Source: Lepraria neglecta (lineage: Eukaryota > Ascomycota > Lecanoromycetes > Lecanorales > Stereocaulaceae). Taken from it: 64,000 nt of DNA. The stretch's first letter is position 1. Every line of letters starts with the position of its first letter. Location of the stretch: the NCBI GenBank assembly GCA_033220425.1, contig CM065652.1:4092001-4156000 (forward strand), given 5' to 3'. The notes below the pieces were generated by a model. That model was not told where the DNA came from. It saw only the letters and a program-made list of their open reading frames with translations, and made no database searches. The translations under genes and the position numbers were made by a program. Below, one piece after another: positions 34,951-45,476 of the stretch.

Positions 34951-35073
34951 TAGCCCATAGTTATATAGTGCATAGGGGAATATGAACGGGAGGACCTCAT
35001 TGGAATTGATAGCTTGGACCCACTGCAACTGATACTGACTGATCAAATTTTGCGAAGATGATGGACGAGCCAT
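34942..35073 (-). pseudogene. Wax-synthase-like acyltransferase, 5' part with start codon
   Basis: ATG at 35073 opens 44 codons that end exactly with the target duplication. The sequence LQWVQAINSNEVLPFIFPYA leads into the first membrane helix. Beyond the duplication the frame runs into the MULE end and stops at about 34876. The codon phase at the duplication is the same as that of the 3' part at 31805, which is the strongest evidence that both belong to one gene. Confidence 0.85.
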
Positions 35074-35473
35074 TATATTAGACGGGCGAAGCGGGCTGGG
35101 TACCAAAGGAATCTATCAAAGATGTTGGCGTGACTCTCCTGATCTAGCACGGGAAAACCCGTAGTAGCGGAATTGTATTGGGCGGTTACGGCGGTCTAGA
35201 TCCCCTGACAGACTGACAGAACGCCATTTCCCCACTTGGGCGCCTGATGATCGCACCCACTGTCTTTGCGCCATGACGCATTAATGTCCAGATCGAGCGC
35301 TGAGGTGCGATGGGAGGCCTGCCTTGTAGGTTATAATGCCAAAGCCACCTTTTCAACAACCTCCGACTGCTGAGCCTCCTGCTGGCCGGGAGTCACACCC
35401 ACAGGATAGATAAGGGAGTCTTCCTGGTTGCCCTTTTTTGAGCGCATTAATATAGTAACTAAGCGGGTAGGCT
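35074..35473. other. Upstream region of the interrupted acyltransferase
   Basis: About 400 bp, divergent between the interrupted acyltransferase and the next pseudogene. No gene seen. Confidence 0.45.
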
Positions 35474-36630
35474 TTCTGGCTCTCAATTCAGCATGTTAGG
35501 TTTATTGGGGAACCTAATGGGCGAGGAACTCGTGGGCTAATATGGGACTGCCTGGTCACTACCTTCCTTTGCACTTGGACCATCCAGCGCCTAAACATTC
35601 CATAGCAAAAAGACTCCGAGTTCATTCTTTTCCGACGCAAGTGTGCATGGCTACTAATCAGCCTGATGAGTCCGGAGTACCTTACTTGGATAGCTCTAAG
35701 TCAGTGGTTAAGCGCCAAGCGGTCATTGGAGATCAAAGATATTGGCTGTGACTGGTGGATGCTCGTTCACGGCTATTATGCCGATATGGGCGGATTTGCT
35801 ATCAGACTTGCCAGCGAGCCAAGGTTCCAAGTCACTGTCGACGGCACAATCATCGAAGTCCTCGACGGCGTTGAATATCAAGTGCGTGCAAAGGATTCGC
35901 AAATGCTACTGCGAGAAAAGGTCGTAGAGATTCCGATACTTAGCAAATCTGTACTAGACGAACGTAGCAAAAGTGATACTTTTGCTAAAGCAATCACTGT
36001 GGTGCAGGTCTTGAGGTTCTTGGTAGAGATGATTGGGCGCATAGCTTGTTCATTGCCCTTGACACCCTTGGAGATCTCTACTCTCGCCTTCATCTCTTGC
36101 GCGGCAGCGACTGAATTCTTTTGGTGGAACAAGCCTCTCGACCTACGCAGTGTGACAGTGATCCCTATTGCTGAGGAGAAGACAAGAGACTTTCTGAGGG
36201 TCTATGACGACATCGATTTCTCCTTGCCTGAACAAGAACTTGCTGAGAGAGTTGAACCCAAGAAGTCCTTTGGAAGATTCGTTGGCTCCAAAGAAATGAG
36301 AGTACTGGGCATTCACTTGGTGTGGATTGGTGTCATTTGGAACGCTATATTTTACACTTTGGTGCTTGGAAGTTCTCCTTCCCGACACTAGCGGAGCTGT
36401 GGGTCTAGCGGGTGTGCTGTATCGTCTGCGGTGGCTCGCTTTTTTGGTTTTACCTGATCTTATTTGTTCCTAAGCAGCGTACCTACTTCATTATTGGCTT
36501 TGGGCTGGGTGTTCCTGTCTACGTCGTTGCTCGCTATTGTCTCATCGTTTTGAGCTTTGTCTGTTTTCAAGCCATGCCGGCAGGAGTTTATGAAGACGTT
36601 AATTGGAAAAGCTTTCTCCCCCATGCATAA
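35474..36630 (+). pseudogene. Fungal multipass membrane protein (unnamed family), pseudogene
   Basis: The translation follows a widespread ascomycete membrane-protein family that has no name. In order: FIGEPNGRGTRGLIWDCLVT, FLCTWTIQRLNIP, then the HGYYADMGGFAI block, DERSKSDTFAKAI with VVQVLRFLVEMIGRI, LPLTPLEISTLAF and FFWWNKPLDL, and after a frameshift WKFSFPTLAELW and the C-terminal AGVYEDVNWKSFLPHA. The lesions are TAG at 35603-35605, a one-base frameshift at about 36345-36365 and a second TAG at 36406-36408 where the family has Trp. The function of the family is unknown. Three lesions make a pseudogene call firm. Confidence 0.75.
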
Positions 36631-37887
36631 TGGTGTATTTAAAAAACACACCGCAAGACCGGACTCGGCTCACCATAGCGAGGCATGTAAGACAAGGCGC
36701 AGACAGCCTCTTCGAGATCTCCAGGGGAGCCGTAGATGCTCGCAAAAATAGGGTGCAAAGTGTCGAGAATGAATAAATCCGAAATCGAATTTTGGACTAT
36801 CGGCGCACAAATCATTGTGGCATTGGTCTAGATGAGGAGGAAACATAATCTTTTTAACTACTAACACAATTCCGGAGTGATCCAGCATTATACAGGTCGT
36901 CACCGTGCTTGGAGCTTGTCGAACTGAGCAGGCTTTCATTCTGAGCAAGGAGAAGCCGGAGAGTCTACATGTTGTTACAGGATGACTAAATTGCTACCGC
37001 AGCCCCAGGGGTCAGTTGAAGACGCTCAGCGAGGCTGCTTGAGAGCCCAAACTTGTAACATTGTTTCCTGACAGCCTCTGAAAGCCCGTCGAGTACGTGA
37101 TCGTCTTCAAGTTTTGCTTTCCGCTCGCAGGAGGGCAAGGGTCCCTGTGAGCCTGCTCCGGGGTCCACCTCATCAAATTGCCGCCTTGCCTTCCGACCAG
37201 TGCGTAAGTCCAAGTACTTAGCGTGAGTACGGACGAGTCATAGCTCAGGTCATCTGCGCCGACGATCCCATTGTTTAGCTTATCAGGGTGATTCGTGATA
37301 ACGCCAAGCCTCGTTGTAACGCCAAATCTGCCGAAATATTGACTTATTCCGGGCCAAGCAGCGAAATAAACCACTTATTCCGCACTCATTAGTAGGCCTC
37401 GTTACTCCGTTTTAAAAAGGAAATTGCCTAGGAAGTCTCTCTCTTAAGAGCGGCTGTTAAAAATTGCGACTTCGGTTCCTTATGTTCATTCAGTCATAAT
37501 GAGAAGGTAGAAACTCACGTCGCAGAGGAACGGGTTCATCAATCAATTAGGCACGCCCCTTGTTCTGTTAGTTGAGCCTTGTAGCGTCGGGGCTGAAGCC
37601 TACGAAATGTAGATCGGAGAGAGCTAGCAGGCATCGAGTAGGTGCATGCCGGCTAGCAATGCAAATTCAGGGCAATGGGGGCGAGGAGTAAGGAGCAACA
37701 CTTCGGAATAGCAAGGACGCGATCAAGGTTTGGGGAAGTGAGAGTGAGGGAAGGAAAAAACATTCGGGGAGCAGAGTCTGCCACTGCGATGGTATCTAAA
37801 TCAGAGAGAACTGCATGACCAATTGCAGGTAGGTCTATGCATGGGAGACGTATTTTTCATTACAGGATATTGTGGGCAAATTTGTAC
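36631..37887. other. Intergenic region
   Basis: About 1.25 kb. Overlapping minus-strand frames at 36986-37374 have no recognisable similarity. No repeat structure was evident. Confidence 0.4.
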
Positions 37888-39856
37888 TCAATTATCATCT
37901 CCATCATCTTCGGTCCCCTCTCGATCATCGAAGGTCATGAACGCTGCACCATCATCCCCAACAATTCTCTGGTACGCAGCCCGTACATGTTTCAACACAT
38001 CATCTTCCAATGCCAAGCTAGGCGCAAGATCAGGGAGCTGCAGGACGTGGTCGTTAGAAGATTGGGCACATGCGATGTTGGTCTCGTAGTCGTCAGTCGT
38101 GGCTGGAAGGGCGCATTTCTGATCGTAGTGCATGTACCAGAGGATTGTTGCTGGTACGTTTGCAAGCAGTTTTTCGACAGCGGTTTGAAGGAGGTGGTGA
38201 GCGTCGGCGTAGACATGGTGGAAGGTGTAAGCATAGATGACGTCTGCAAGGTTGGTAGTCAGCTACTAATCCCTGCAGCCGTTCTATGAGCAGAAGAATA
38301 GGGGGGGAAGCGTTGATCAGACTGTCAGAGGTTTATTATCTTCAATGAAGTTGCAGACAATGTAGATAAGTATTCGTTATGTTTGGTCATCATGAAAAGC
38401 TTCGGGATTAGAGAACGGACGGTGATCACTTACACTGGCCAGCAGGGCATTCCCCTGTATCGCTCGAATGGATCATTAGATACACTGGAGGTGGATCAGC
38501 CTTCAGGGTACTGGGCGTCTGGGATTCGGACTCGAGCTCGAGCGTTCCGGTAGGATAGACGACGACGGCACCAGCGGGCGGAGGGGCGCCTTCTGCCGGA
38601 GAAGGAAACAACTGGGGTAGTGATCCGGAAACGATAGTGATGCTTCGGGCGACATAGTTGGGTTGTATGCTGTCCCCAGTGTCCTGATGAGCCTGCAATG
38701 GCAGATCCCAGATTGAACCCATAACCCAACGGCTCTGAATTTCTTCTCCACCTTGTAGTTTGACAGTTAATAGTCCTGTGTCTTGGTCGAAGTGGATACC
38801 ATCCCGGACTGAAACTTGCTGATCTGACTGTTCATCCGTCTCGAAGCCTCTCTTGAGTACATAGACACCACCACCTACGGCTCCAGCACGGCAAGCCACC
38901 TGTGCTATCTCCGCAAGCCCGCCCCATTTCGGTATCACAGCTCCGAAGCTAGGACCAAACATGCCTATCGAGGTGAGGTGGCGATGGATACGGGGGAGTG
39001 CGTAGGACGTCAGAGTTTCTGCCGGCGTATTTGGGGATGATGTCAAAGCGAGTAGAGGAGCCTGTAGTTGGGGTGGAATGCTGAGAGGGACTTGGAGGAA
39101 TTCAGGAAACGGCTTGTTGCCAAACTCTTCCAGTATCGACACATGAGCTTCCGAGTCTGCGGCTAGCTTGAGAAACCTCATAAGTGACCTCGTCGAGCGT
39201 AGATCGATGCTCTTATCCGCAAAGACATCCTCTCGTCCTCCGGCTATTCTTTTTAGACTACTTTTACGTGCTGTATGCCCTTCGTTTGGCCACTTCTTCG
39301 TTTCCTCCTCACTGTGATGGATCCACCAACTTCCAACAGCAAGGAACTCGAGCTGGCGATAGACCTTCGAGGACACAAGGGCTGGGAGGAGGTTCGAGCG
39401 TGTGTAAATCAACTGCGGGGCCAAGGAAAGGCTGTAGGCTCGAGAAAAGCCCAGTTTGGGAGCTTGTTCCGCTGCATTTGCTGACGTCTCTTTCTCTAGG
39501 TTCCTGATGGTCGCATATCTGAATGGCGATGGTCCAGTATCTGTCAAGCTTGTTAGAAAAACGAACAACTCAGCATTTTGCCCACAATGATACACACCTT
39601 CGTCAGCAGTCTCAGCCCATGTCTCCGCCTCTTGCAAGCTCAACGCTGCTTCTAGCCCTCCATAGTAGTCATTTTTGTCGATATGAAGTACCTTCTTGCC
39701 AGACCGTGACAGCGCTCTTCCTCAAAAGCTGCGTCAGTCAGAGATGCCGACTTTCCACACTTTGCTTGGGAAATAGGCTTACAATGCGAGAAGAGATTGA
39801 GACAGACCTGTGCCAGCGAGAACGACGTCCCATACTGTGTCAGAGAGCGACTCCAT
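37888..39856 (-). CDS. MRS6: Rab escort protein (geranylgeranyl transferase component A)
   Basis: Four exons (39856-39783, 39716-39598, 39540-38434, 38243-37888) give 551 residues. The N-terminus WDVVLAGTGLSQSLLALALSRSGKKVLHIDKNDYYGG is the FAD-fold-like start of the GDI/REP superfamily. LAPQLIYTRSNLLPALVSSKVYRQLEFLAVGSWW is diagnostic for REP. A long insert before the second conserved part (MFGPSFGAVIPKWGGLAEI) is normal for REPs as opposed to GDIs. The C-terminus ends in an acidic tail (FDDREGTEDDGDDN). REP presents newly made Rab GTPases to geranylgeranyl transferase II in the cytosol and is essential in yeast (Mrs6). It is the clearest housekeeping gene in the window and is intact. Confidence 0.93.
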
Positions 39857-40527
39857 GATACATGTCTGAGTCTCTCAGCGGAGTCTGAAATCTGGCCACT
39901 GATTCTGAGTGCAATGTGCTGACTAAGTGCCAAGATTGAACATCACGATGTCGTTTTTCCTTGGCAGCAACTTCAAATTTTCCTTCAACCACAGCCACGA
40001 ACATACCGCGCATCTCATGGCGACTATGAAGCTGCTCTGGGTCTTCATTGATCTCCAGCAATTGGCTGTGGGAGACTGAAAAAGCCTTCCTGTATCTGCT
40101 GCTCTGGATATTACATGATAGAAGCGGTTCGTTTTGTGACGGTACAATTTTCCCTTGAACTCTAGCATGTACTACCTCTACCACACGAGCTCTATTTGAA
40201 CAGCTCATTGTGCGCTTGGGAAATATACTACTCGTTTGTGGCAACTTCCCGTTTGCATAGATTTGTACTTTGTAGGCCTTGTGTCTTAATGGTAAGCATG
40301 TGAGTGAGAACATTTGGCCTGTTCCTTGTCACTTGCAGATAGGCCGAAAAGTCGCCCTCCTGCGACTCTGGATGGGACGTTTCGGAAGGAGATCGCACAG
40401 GCATAGGGACTGGATCCGCCGGCTGTAACGAGGGGGCGAAGTGCCAGCTGCCGTGTGTTACACACCAGTCGTTGAGACTGCTCTGTTGATGATGCAGTCT
40501 TTGGGCACATGATCAGTGTAGCACGAT
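39857..40527. other. Intergenic region
   Basis: About 670 bp between the Rab escort gene and the HET remnant. Minus-strand frames (39840-40313, 40286-40510) are not recognised and may be degraded 3' sequence of the HET remnant plus the promoter of the Rab escort gene. Confidence 0.4.
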
Positions 40528-42170
40528 TCAGATGAATTCTTCATGGTGTACTAGAGACACAAGATGCTCAGCTCTCGACTTCCCACGCACTTTATCATTG
40601 TTCTCAATCCCATCCACTTGACAATCCATATCCCCACACTCCAACCTCTGAATCACCCAGCATCTTCCCCACCAATCTCTCTCAAACAAACCCAGAATCC
40701 AAGACCAACCATTCTCTGTGTCGATCCGGACTAGGACAGGGGACAGACATACCTCGATTTCATCGTTGCTGCTATCTAGTGCTTTCGGCAGAGCCGATGC
40801 AAGGCTTTTCAAACGGTCGATGCCTGCTTTGTCGTCACTACTCCCTTCCCCAAATCCGATCACGACCTCTTGAGCCTGTTGAAATATAGATGCCATAAGG
40901 CCAGCTGCGTGATTGCTCCAGTCCTCTGCAGATCGTTGGTTCATACATAGTGCGTCGACCCACAGGTGCTGAGATCTGAGTGCTCCTTGGCATGGAAGAC
41001 GACGCAAAGGGATCCCAGGTTGAGTGTGACAGCCGCCTTTGCGCTGTCAACAATAACGGTCGTCCTTGTTGCATTACACCTCCTCCCCCACACTCCCCCA
41101 ACACAGGCATAGGAAAGTGCGTCACACACAGGTTGCTCGTCCAGATTGACTGTACGTATCTTTCACCTAATTTCTGTCTCCTCGTCCAAGCACGGCAGTG
41201 GAGTAGGCAAGCGGATTTGGCTTGCTTCTTCCAGTGAGAAATAGCGAGGATGATCGTATATGTCGCGGTGGTGAGGTTCTTTGCCAGTGTGAGAGCTGGC
41301 AGCTCCGGCGCTGAACCCGCCAAAGGCGTCGAAGTCTTGGTAGAAGAATGGAATATTGAGAGATTCTTTGAGCCTGACCAGACCGTCCTTTGGTAACCAA
41401 TCGGTAGCAAGGATAAGATCATGCATTTCGAGCTTTGGATGGTAAATTAATTTGTATAATCGTACGGCCTTGCGTCTTAATCGATCTTCCATGATTTCTT
41501 GGCTGAGACAGATGGTTCGATCCCAGAAATACCAAGCATATTCTCTGAGCGGGTAATCCTGGTCTCGCTTGAGCCATGTATTGTAGTAGTAGAGATATGC
41601 CAAACAGCTTCTAGCTATGAATAAATGCGATTCTTTTATTGAAATTTCGAAGGCACCGTCGTAGGGCCGGGCAATGTTCTTGCTAGTTAGAAACTCTTGA
41701 ACGGAGAAATGAACCAGAGTCACCCTACGCATGCTGTTCGATATCTGCATTGACTCCGATACTGGTAGCTCAATGGTTATAATTTCGAACAGCATCTCAA
41801 CAACGTTGTAGGGTTCGAGTCGGTAGTCTTCTTGATCAAGGACGGGTGTTTGTTCCGAATGAACAGCACACGCCTCCACGAGTTCCTTAATGAAAAATGG
41901 CCGGGCAGATAGAACCAGCCATTTCAAAGCCGTCGAGGCCTGAAACAGAAGACATTCGTCGATCTGTGACAGGATCCTGGCGTAAGTCTCGCCGACAGCG
42001 AAGCCATGGCGAGCTGGTGAAGGAAAATTATGGAAGGAGCAAGAGCAAGAACCGGGTCGAAATGTGCCTACAGGGTATCTTGGCAGGCTCGCAGGTAGCA
42101 AAAATTCCGGACAGTAGCCCCTCGACTTTTGGTCCCGGCTGCTCGAACTGTAAGGATTGGCTGCGAACAT
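40528..42170 (-). pseudogene. NLR winged-helix / HET-domain remnant
   Basis: From an ATG at 42170 the frame contains, from about residue 62, the region that follows a NACHT domain in fungal NLR proteins: ETYARILSQID, LKWLVLSARPFFIKELVEACAV and VTLVHFSVQEFLTSKNIA, then FIARSCLAYL. No NACHT P-loop precedes it. After EIR a TGA (41163-41165) interrupts the frame, which then goes on with RTVNLDEQPVCDALSY and VTLNLGS, the start of a HET domain. A frameshift near 41010-41030 leads to LWVDALCMNQRSAEDWS, FERDWWGRCWVIQ and the rest of HET. HET domains trigger cell death in non-self recognition. The NACHT-side piece lies N-terminal to HET here. The order and the two lesions indicate a decayed and possibly chimeric gene. 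Confidence 0.72.
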
Positions 42171-42517
42171 ATGGCCACTGACTAGTAATCAAACTTTTGC
42201 ACGGGTCTTAGGCCTAGAATCTCTAACCGTTTACTGCTCACTGTCAAGTGTATTGGATGTCAAGTTAGGGAAATATCCGGATTATTTTGCGAACCGCGAG
42301 GCAGGGTAGTTGCTACTACCTTACTCGAATAAGCCGCACTAGTCGCCTCTTACGCCATACCAGAGCCTCAACCATTCGGGCCCTTTTTGGCTGTCCACCA
42401 CGTCTTCGAGTCCTTCCAGCATGCTGAATTCAAAGCTAGTAGTCTCAGACAATCCAATCTCTGACTTGTGCATTTCAACCAGCTGTCGACGACTCCTAGA
42501 GTACACCACTACGAGCC
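42171..42517. other. Divergent spacer with a possible transposon end
   Basis: At about 42280-42310 the sequence TTTTGCGAACCGCGAGGCAGGGTA closely resembles the right end of the inverted-repeat element at 59985-60814 (TTTTGCGACCCGCGAGACAGGGTA). It may be an isolated element end. No gene. Confidence 0.4.
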
Positions 42518-43620
42518 ATGTCTGACCCTCTGAGCGCGACTGCAAATGTTATTGCCGTTGCAGCGCTTGCCTATGCCAGCTGCAAGGCGCTATACCAGAC
42601 CGTGAAAGGGATACAGGATGCTCCAAAGACCTCCCTCGATCTCAGCACCGATCTTGAAACCTTGCAAGGCGTCCCCAGTACTCTTGGAACAAAGCTCAAC
42701 AGTGAAGACAACCACCATTCCTTACCAGAAACCTTGACATCATACATCAAGGAGCTCGAAGCCCCATTGAAAGCCTGCTCTGATGCCTGCAATCAATTCA
42801 AGTTGAAACTTGACAAAGTCATGTCAAACTCTACCGATGGGCATGCGAGCTTCAGGAATAGAGTGAGACTGCACTTCCAGGAAAAGGAGGTCACAGCGTT
42901 CAGATATAGGTTGGCAAGCTATAAGTCAACTCTTACCATCGCCTTGGAGTTCGCTTCATTGTGAGTACCTCATATTGTTCTTGCAAGGCTTGACTAACAC
43001 CATATGATAGCAAAAGAACGTCCCAGAACACAGAAGCAACGAAAACCCTCGAAGTCACAATCGAGCAGACTATGAACCGACTCTCAGGCCGGATGCAAGG
43101 GATGGAGATCAGCACGCAGGCAGCCATCGATGCTGGTGCACAACAAACGGAGCTTGTGCAGGTCATGGACCAACAGACTGTAGCTCTTGCTAGGTGTTTG
43201 AAGTTCTTTATGGCAGCATTGTTAAGCACTACGCAGAGCACGGGCAACACGTTCAGATACGTGAGAGTGTTTTATGACGCAAGGCAATTGGTTGGCACCA
43301 TTTGAAAACGTGACTGGAGGCCCTGCGAACACCTTCGATGTGATGATAGCCCAGGATCGGGCAAAACAAATGGCTGGCTGCATCGAAGGCACGAATGCCC
43401 TTGATTTTATGAATGCACCTTCGGTACACAATAGTGGGAAAGGGCAAGCTCGGAGATACCGTTTCCACCAATGCCTTGCTGAGCTCCGCCCCGGCCAATG
43501 TTGAGTCACGGAGCTCTATACCATGGGAAGGCAATTACAAAGGCGTCAGTGGATGCATTTGCTGTTGTAGTCCTGATCAGGTCAAGCAGGAACTACTATC
43601 ATTAAGGTAATTCAACGACA
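42518..43620 (+). pseudogene. STAND-protein N-terminal domain gene, decayed
   Basis: Exon 1 (42518-42960) and exon 2 (from 43011), with a 50-nt phase-2 intron, encode the fungal N-terminal domain of STAND proteins (PF17111 type): MSDPLSATANVIAVAALAYA, SLDLSTDLETLQGV, LEAPLKACSDACNQFK, and HFQEKEVTAFRYRLASYKSTLTIALEF, then TKTLEVTIEQTMNRLSG and ALARCLKFF. The first frame ends at TGA 43305. Family-like sequence goes on in another frame (NTFDVMIAQDRAKQMAGC) to about 43500, and a third frame is open to about 43610. No NACHT or repeat domain follows. Either a short stand-alone domain protein with a disrupted end or a pseudogene; I favour the latter. Confidence 0.65.
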
Positions 43621-45476
43621 GGATATTACTTAACGTCAAGCTGTCTGATCTCCAGCTTTGGAGGACGGAAGAGGAAGTGAACATTCAAGGTATCGAAGCT
43701 AAGACATTAGAGTCGTAACTTTCACTGTTGTAGGAAAACCGAGAAAATAACTGTAAACTGTCATCCAATTGTTCAAGGTGTCTGTCCATACGCCCTTCCA
43801 AAGGCGCCCTGTTTTAGGTCCAGCAGACGCCGACACAGGATCATAGCGCACTAGACCAAATGAGATTCTCCTTAATATTCTCAAATTTGAAGCATAACGG
43901 TTTTCGCAAGCGCTCCTGAATCGTCCTGGTAAGCGCCTGCCATATGGAAAGTGCCTCGCGGGGTAAAAAAAAGGTTGCCGATCTGGGAAGGGCCAGTAGT
44001 AAGTTTCGTGCTTGAATAACACCACAAACAATGCACTTACGAATTTACAATTCCGGAGAGAAATATACAGAATTAAACAGGCTACAAATTTTTAACGAAA
44101 CATTAGTTGATTGAATAGATTGTCGAAGAGATATCATATGCTAAAGCAGTTCCCAGAACGGCAAACTAATATTTACCCCGGGAGAGTGCTTCAGGAATCG
44201 CAGTGCATCCTACGTCGTCAAATTTAGTCCATATTTGGACAAGAGATTGGAGCAAAATGAGGTGTAATGGCGCTTCAAGAACGTTTTTAGAAAGATCGAC
44301 ACACGGAGAAGGGGTTCCGTTCCCACTGCCGGTGACGGAGCGGATAATCGGCGACGGTGAGGTTACATTCTGCATCAGTCGTCATCATCCTTCAGGATTT
44401 TACTCTCACTGTCAAACGTCTGCACATCTTTTGTGTGCTGGAATCTTTTAACGTTTGGCTCCATTGGAGAAGGACAACCTTCCTGGGTGAGACTAGCGCA
44501 GCTGTAACCGCCGGTGCTAAAAACGTCAGCGCAAAGAACTGCAGATGTGATTGGAGCACTCAATTCGATCGCTTCCTTCACTATCACCTGCAGCCACTAG
44601 CACTACTATCCGCAAACATGTCAAATCAGAACTCCCTCACTGCAGCAATGTTCACGGAAACATCGGGACTATCCTTCGTGGCCGACTTGATTCGACAGTT
44701 GGCCCTGCAAGCCCGCTGCAGCAACCCACACCAAGATCTTCGGGTCCTTCGTATTCCGTCTCGCCCAATCCCCACCACAGAGCTCCCGCTCAAGATGCAC
44801 GCCAAATCTTTGCTCCTTTGGCTCCCCAGAGGTCTGCTCTTGCTGGACCAAGGTGCCCTGAACTGCATTCGGAAGAAGGAGCTTGCATAGCTCATTTTAG
44901 AGCACAGCCGAAATGTCCGTCACACAGCGCCAATAGCATGGTGTGATGCACAGTTGCGCGCTTCTTCATCCCCCCCACGAACAATGCAAGGGATATATAC
45001 CCATGAGGGTCCCCGAAGATAGATTCCTCATGAATCTTTCGACCTCGACAATTTGAAGGTCATCACCATCAACGACCTTCTTGCGCATCACTATCGTTAC
45101 AACAATCGCATCAAGGAGCTGGTATCCTTCGCCCACTTACAATCCTTATATCGTCTTAATCCTCAGGTTCTCGGCATAGCGTGGTATTGCGAGGTTTCAA
45201 GGCACTTGGAAGTGATTTCATGAAACATCTGGATACCCCACCACTCACACCATAAAACAACATTGTTCTACAAAGGGAAGGCGCAGTACATCGATTCTCC
45301 ACAGCAAGACCACAAACATCTCAGCCGCAGACCCATACGCCTCATCCTCCTCAGGCTGCACATTTGTCTCAACTCGACAGAAGCGCAAACTCGAATGGTA
45401 GTGCTTCGACTTTTGCGGAAATACCGCTCCGGTTCTACAGCCTGCTAAGGATCTACAATTGACCTCTTCCGCCATC
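43621..45476. other. Intergenic region with unrecognised open frames
   Basis: About 1.85 kb. Overlapping plus-strand frames at 44357-44946 and a peptide-like stretch at about 45040-45120 (LKVITINDLLAHHYRYNN) look somewhat protein-like but match nothing I can name. They may be remnants of another gene. The right end should hold the promoter of the ferric reductase gene. Confidence 0.4.

Noticed and set aside
37837-38289. 150-codon plus-strand frame
   Set aside because: It is antisense to the last exon of the Rab escort gene, whose splicing and C-terminus are well supported.
40838-41422. 194-codon minus-strand frame
   Set aside because: It overlaps the NLR/HET remnant in another frame and has no domain of its own.
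44357-44946. Two overlapping frames of 177 and 131 codons
   Set aside because: No recognisable domain, start context or splice structure. Left as unassigned sequence.
45459-45476. Upstream extension of the ferric reductase frame
   Set aside because: It begins with TTG; the first ATG is at 45477, so I used that.
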